NCBI GenBank assembly: GCA_022797535.1 | Contig: JAAWKU010000007.1 | Span: forward strand, 1 to 52,642 | Reading direction: 5' to 3' | Source of the DNA: Lachnospiraceae bacterium | GTDB lineage: Bacteria; Bacillota; Clostridia; Lachnospirales; Lachnospiraceae | Length of the DNA stretch: 52,642 nucleotides | In this document: piece by piece, positions 52,501-52,642 of the stretch | How positions within the stretch are numbered: position 1 is the first letter of the stretch | Layout: each line of letters opens with the position of its first letter | The notes under the pieces: generated by a model | Told to the model about the DNA's origin: nothing | The model's database searches: none | What the model saw: the letters and a program-made list of their open reading frames with translations, nothing else | Made by a program: the position numbers and the translations under genes

Positions 52501-52642
52501 AGGTATACCTTTGCCACCTCGGATTGTCTCTCCAAAGGACCGGTCTGTTTTTCCAGTTCCGAGAGAATATCCGTCACCCGCACCAGATTCTGCTTCTCAC
52601 TCTCCAACTTGTTTTGGGCCGCTGCCTTGCGCCGCTTAAATT
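49590..52642 (-). CDS. smc: Chromosome segregation protein SMC (5' end beyond the window)
   Basis: The frame enters from the right edge and covers about 1017 codons. The N-terminal ATPase head with Walker A lies outside. Seen here: first coiled coil, hinge (about 330-510 of the visible part: YGGSVKKVMEQKDQVKGIIGVVAD, core KGIIGVVADIIQVEKKYETA), second long coiled coil, and the C-terminal head with the ABC signature LSGGEKALTAISLLFAIQ and Walker B CLLDEIEAALDE, followed by ITHRRGTMERADRLYG. With ScpAB it organises the chromosome. The visible ATG at 52607 is internal, not the start. Confidence 0.98.
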   Translation of the reverse strand, partial: FKRRKAAAQNKLESEKQNLVRVTDILSELEKQTGPLERQSEVAKVYLKKKEELKTLDVNVFLLENDRLKNQLAEVGEKHRIAGGDLRETREKYEHIKEEYEQVQSQIEELDRAIEEARASLSDAGLLRGRLEGEVAVLKEQINSARGNETHLRNRKEAVEAQIAAKDRDKEEILDQKARIDQQAQELIGIRDQVREQLKAVQDKIEELNGQIETGKNAIIGELNQRATIKSKLGRYDTMTEQINIRKAELNSRILRAKSDEEAREETIRQLEHRFEEITDKIGAMNQDVADRESELGEIRSGLAAHDQKLRDAQQNYHQEKSRLEALAGLTERYEGYGGSVKKVMEQKDQVKGIIGVVADIIQVEKKYETAIETALGGNIQNIVTDDETTAKKMIAYLKEHRAGRATFLPLTSITRPQEFKTPEVLNEKGVIGMADQLVSTDPKYRNVAKAMLGRIVVADNVDNAVRIARKYDYGIRMVTLEGELLVPGGAISGGAFKNSSNLLGRRRQMEELEKKIAKLTKTIQDTSAAIEDIKAHRNKLRMEIEAMKADIQKCSIEQNTVRISISQARERMAEEEQGYDSMKKEEREIEGQIQEIISSKEAIQKELAASEEAEKASQQQIALWQKELEESRREESESSAHVAEWDLKVEKMLQTQEFHQVNVDRIAGETEQSRRELEEIEEALLQSLQDAEEKSRQIEEIRQTIAASHEIQSQSEAKLKEDMEKKETLGSQQKNFFTAREELAERMTALDKEVYRLSAQKERLEETVESQINYMWNEYEITLSDAMSIRNEEMTDLPAMKREIGNLKDQIRKLGDVNVNAIEDYKNLMERYTFMKNQHDDLVEAEKTLEGIIQELDGAMRRQFNEKFAEICREFDKVFKELFGGGKGTLELMEDEDILEAGIRIIAQPPGKKLQNMMQLSGGEKALTAISLLFAIQNLKPSPFCLLDEIEAALDESNVSRYAKYLHKLTKHTQFIVITHRRGTMERADRLYGITMQEKGVSTLVSVNLVDKDLT

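Overview
The window looks like a chromosomal segment of a Gram-positive Clostridia, most likely a GC-rich Lachnospiraceae. Reasons: the Firmicutes order smc-ftsY ... ylxM-ffh-rpsP-khpA-rimM-trmD-rplS-rbgA-rnhB-ylqG-ylqH-yraN is nearly intact; sporulation genes (ytfJ with its DUF2953 neighbour) are present; Shine-Dalgarno sites are strong (AGGAGG type); sigma-A promoters are canonical; a Gram-positive LexA box sits in front of ruvA. Almost every gene is on the minus strand. Only lysR, metF and prs are clearly on the plus strand. No rRNA, tRNA, CRISPR, prophage or insertion sequence is visible.

Layout, low to high coordinate. 0.1-2.6 kb: a small minus-strand cluster with a coiled-coil protein ending in a J-like HPD domain, a 49-residue membrane protein, ytfJ, a DUF2953 protein and an unknown protein. 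2.8-6.5 kb: NUDIX hydrolase, U32/RlhA-like protein and zapA. 6.6-8.3 kb: SOS-controlled ruvAB. 8.4-10.8 kb: an esterase and a MATE exporter. 10.9-17 kb: leuC-leuD with a LysR-type operator, a large lipoprotein, a small secreted protein, and the probable LysR regulator. 17-22.8 kb: a two-component system, a GT4 glycosyltransferase, a DedA protein and an anchored beta-rich protein. 23-30.9 kb: a MoxR ATPase; metF; DUF512-der-plsY-gpsA; divergent prs. 30.9-34.4 kb: a second, paralogous two-component system. 34.5-52.6 kb: the conserved translation, secretion and chromosome block (pgeF, yraN, ylqH, ylqG, rnhB, two lepB, rbgA, rplS, trmD, rimM, khpA, rpsP, ffh, ylxM), interrupted by a yitT-family gene and ilvA, then ftsY and the truncated smc.

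The genes mainly serve ribosome maturation and SRP-dependent secretion (ffh, ftsY, rpsP, rimM, trmD, rplS, rbgA, lepB), chromosome and cell division upkeep (smc, zapA, ruvAB, rnhB), phospholipid synthesis (gpsA, plsY) and branched-chain amino acid synthesis (leuCD, ilvA).

The most unusual things seen: (1) trmD continues without a stop into a complete GNAT/FR47-like acyltransferase; (2) a 36-nt exact copy of an internal rbgA segment lies just upstream of the U32 gene, oriented so that the U32 leader would be antisense to rbgA mRNA; (3) five intergenic short tandem-repeat arrays, each with its own unit length (12, 13, 14, 16 and 19 bp) and sequence, lie between co-oriented genes; (4) the lipoprotein joins a propeller-like N-terminal half to a solute-binding-protein-like C-terminal half and separates lysR from leuC. 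Starts were re-chosen from Shine-Dalgarno and promoter positions where the longest open frame was unlikely.
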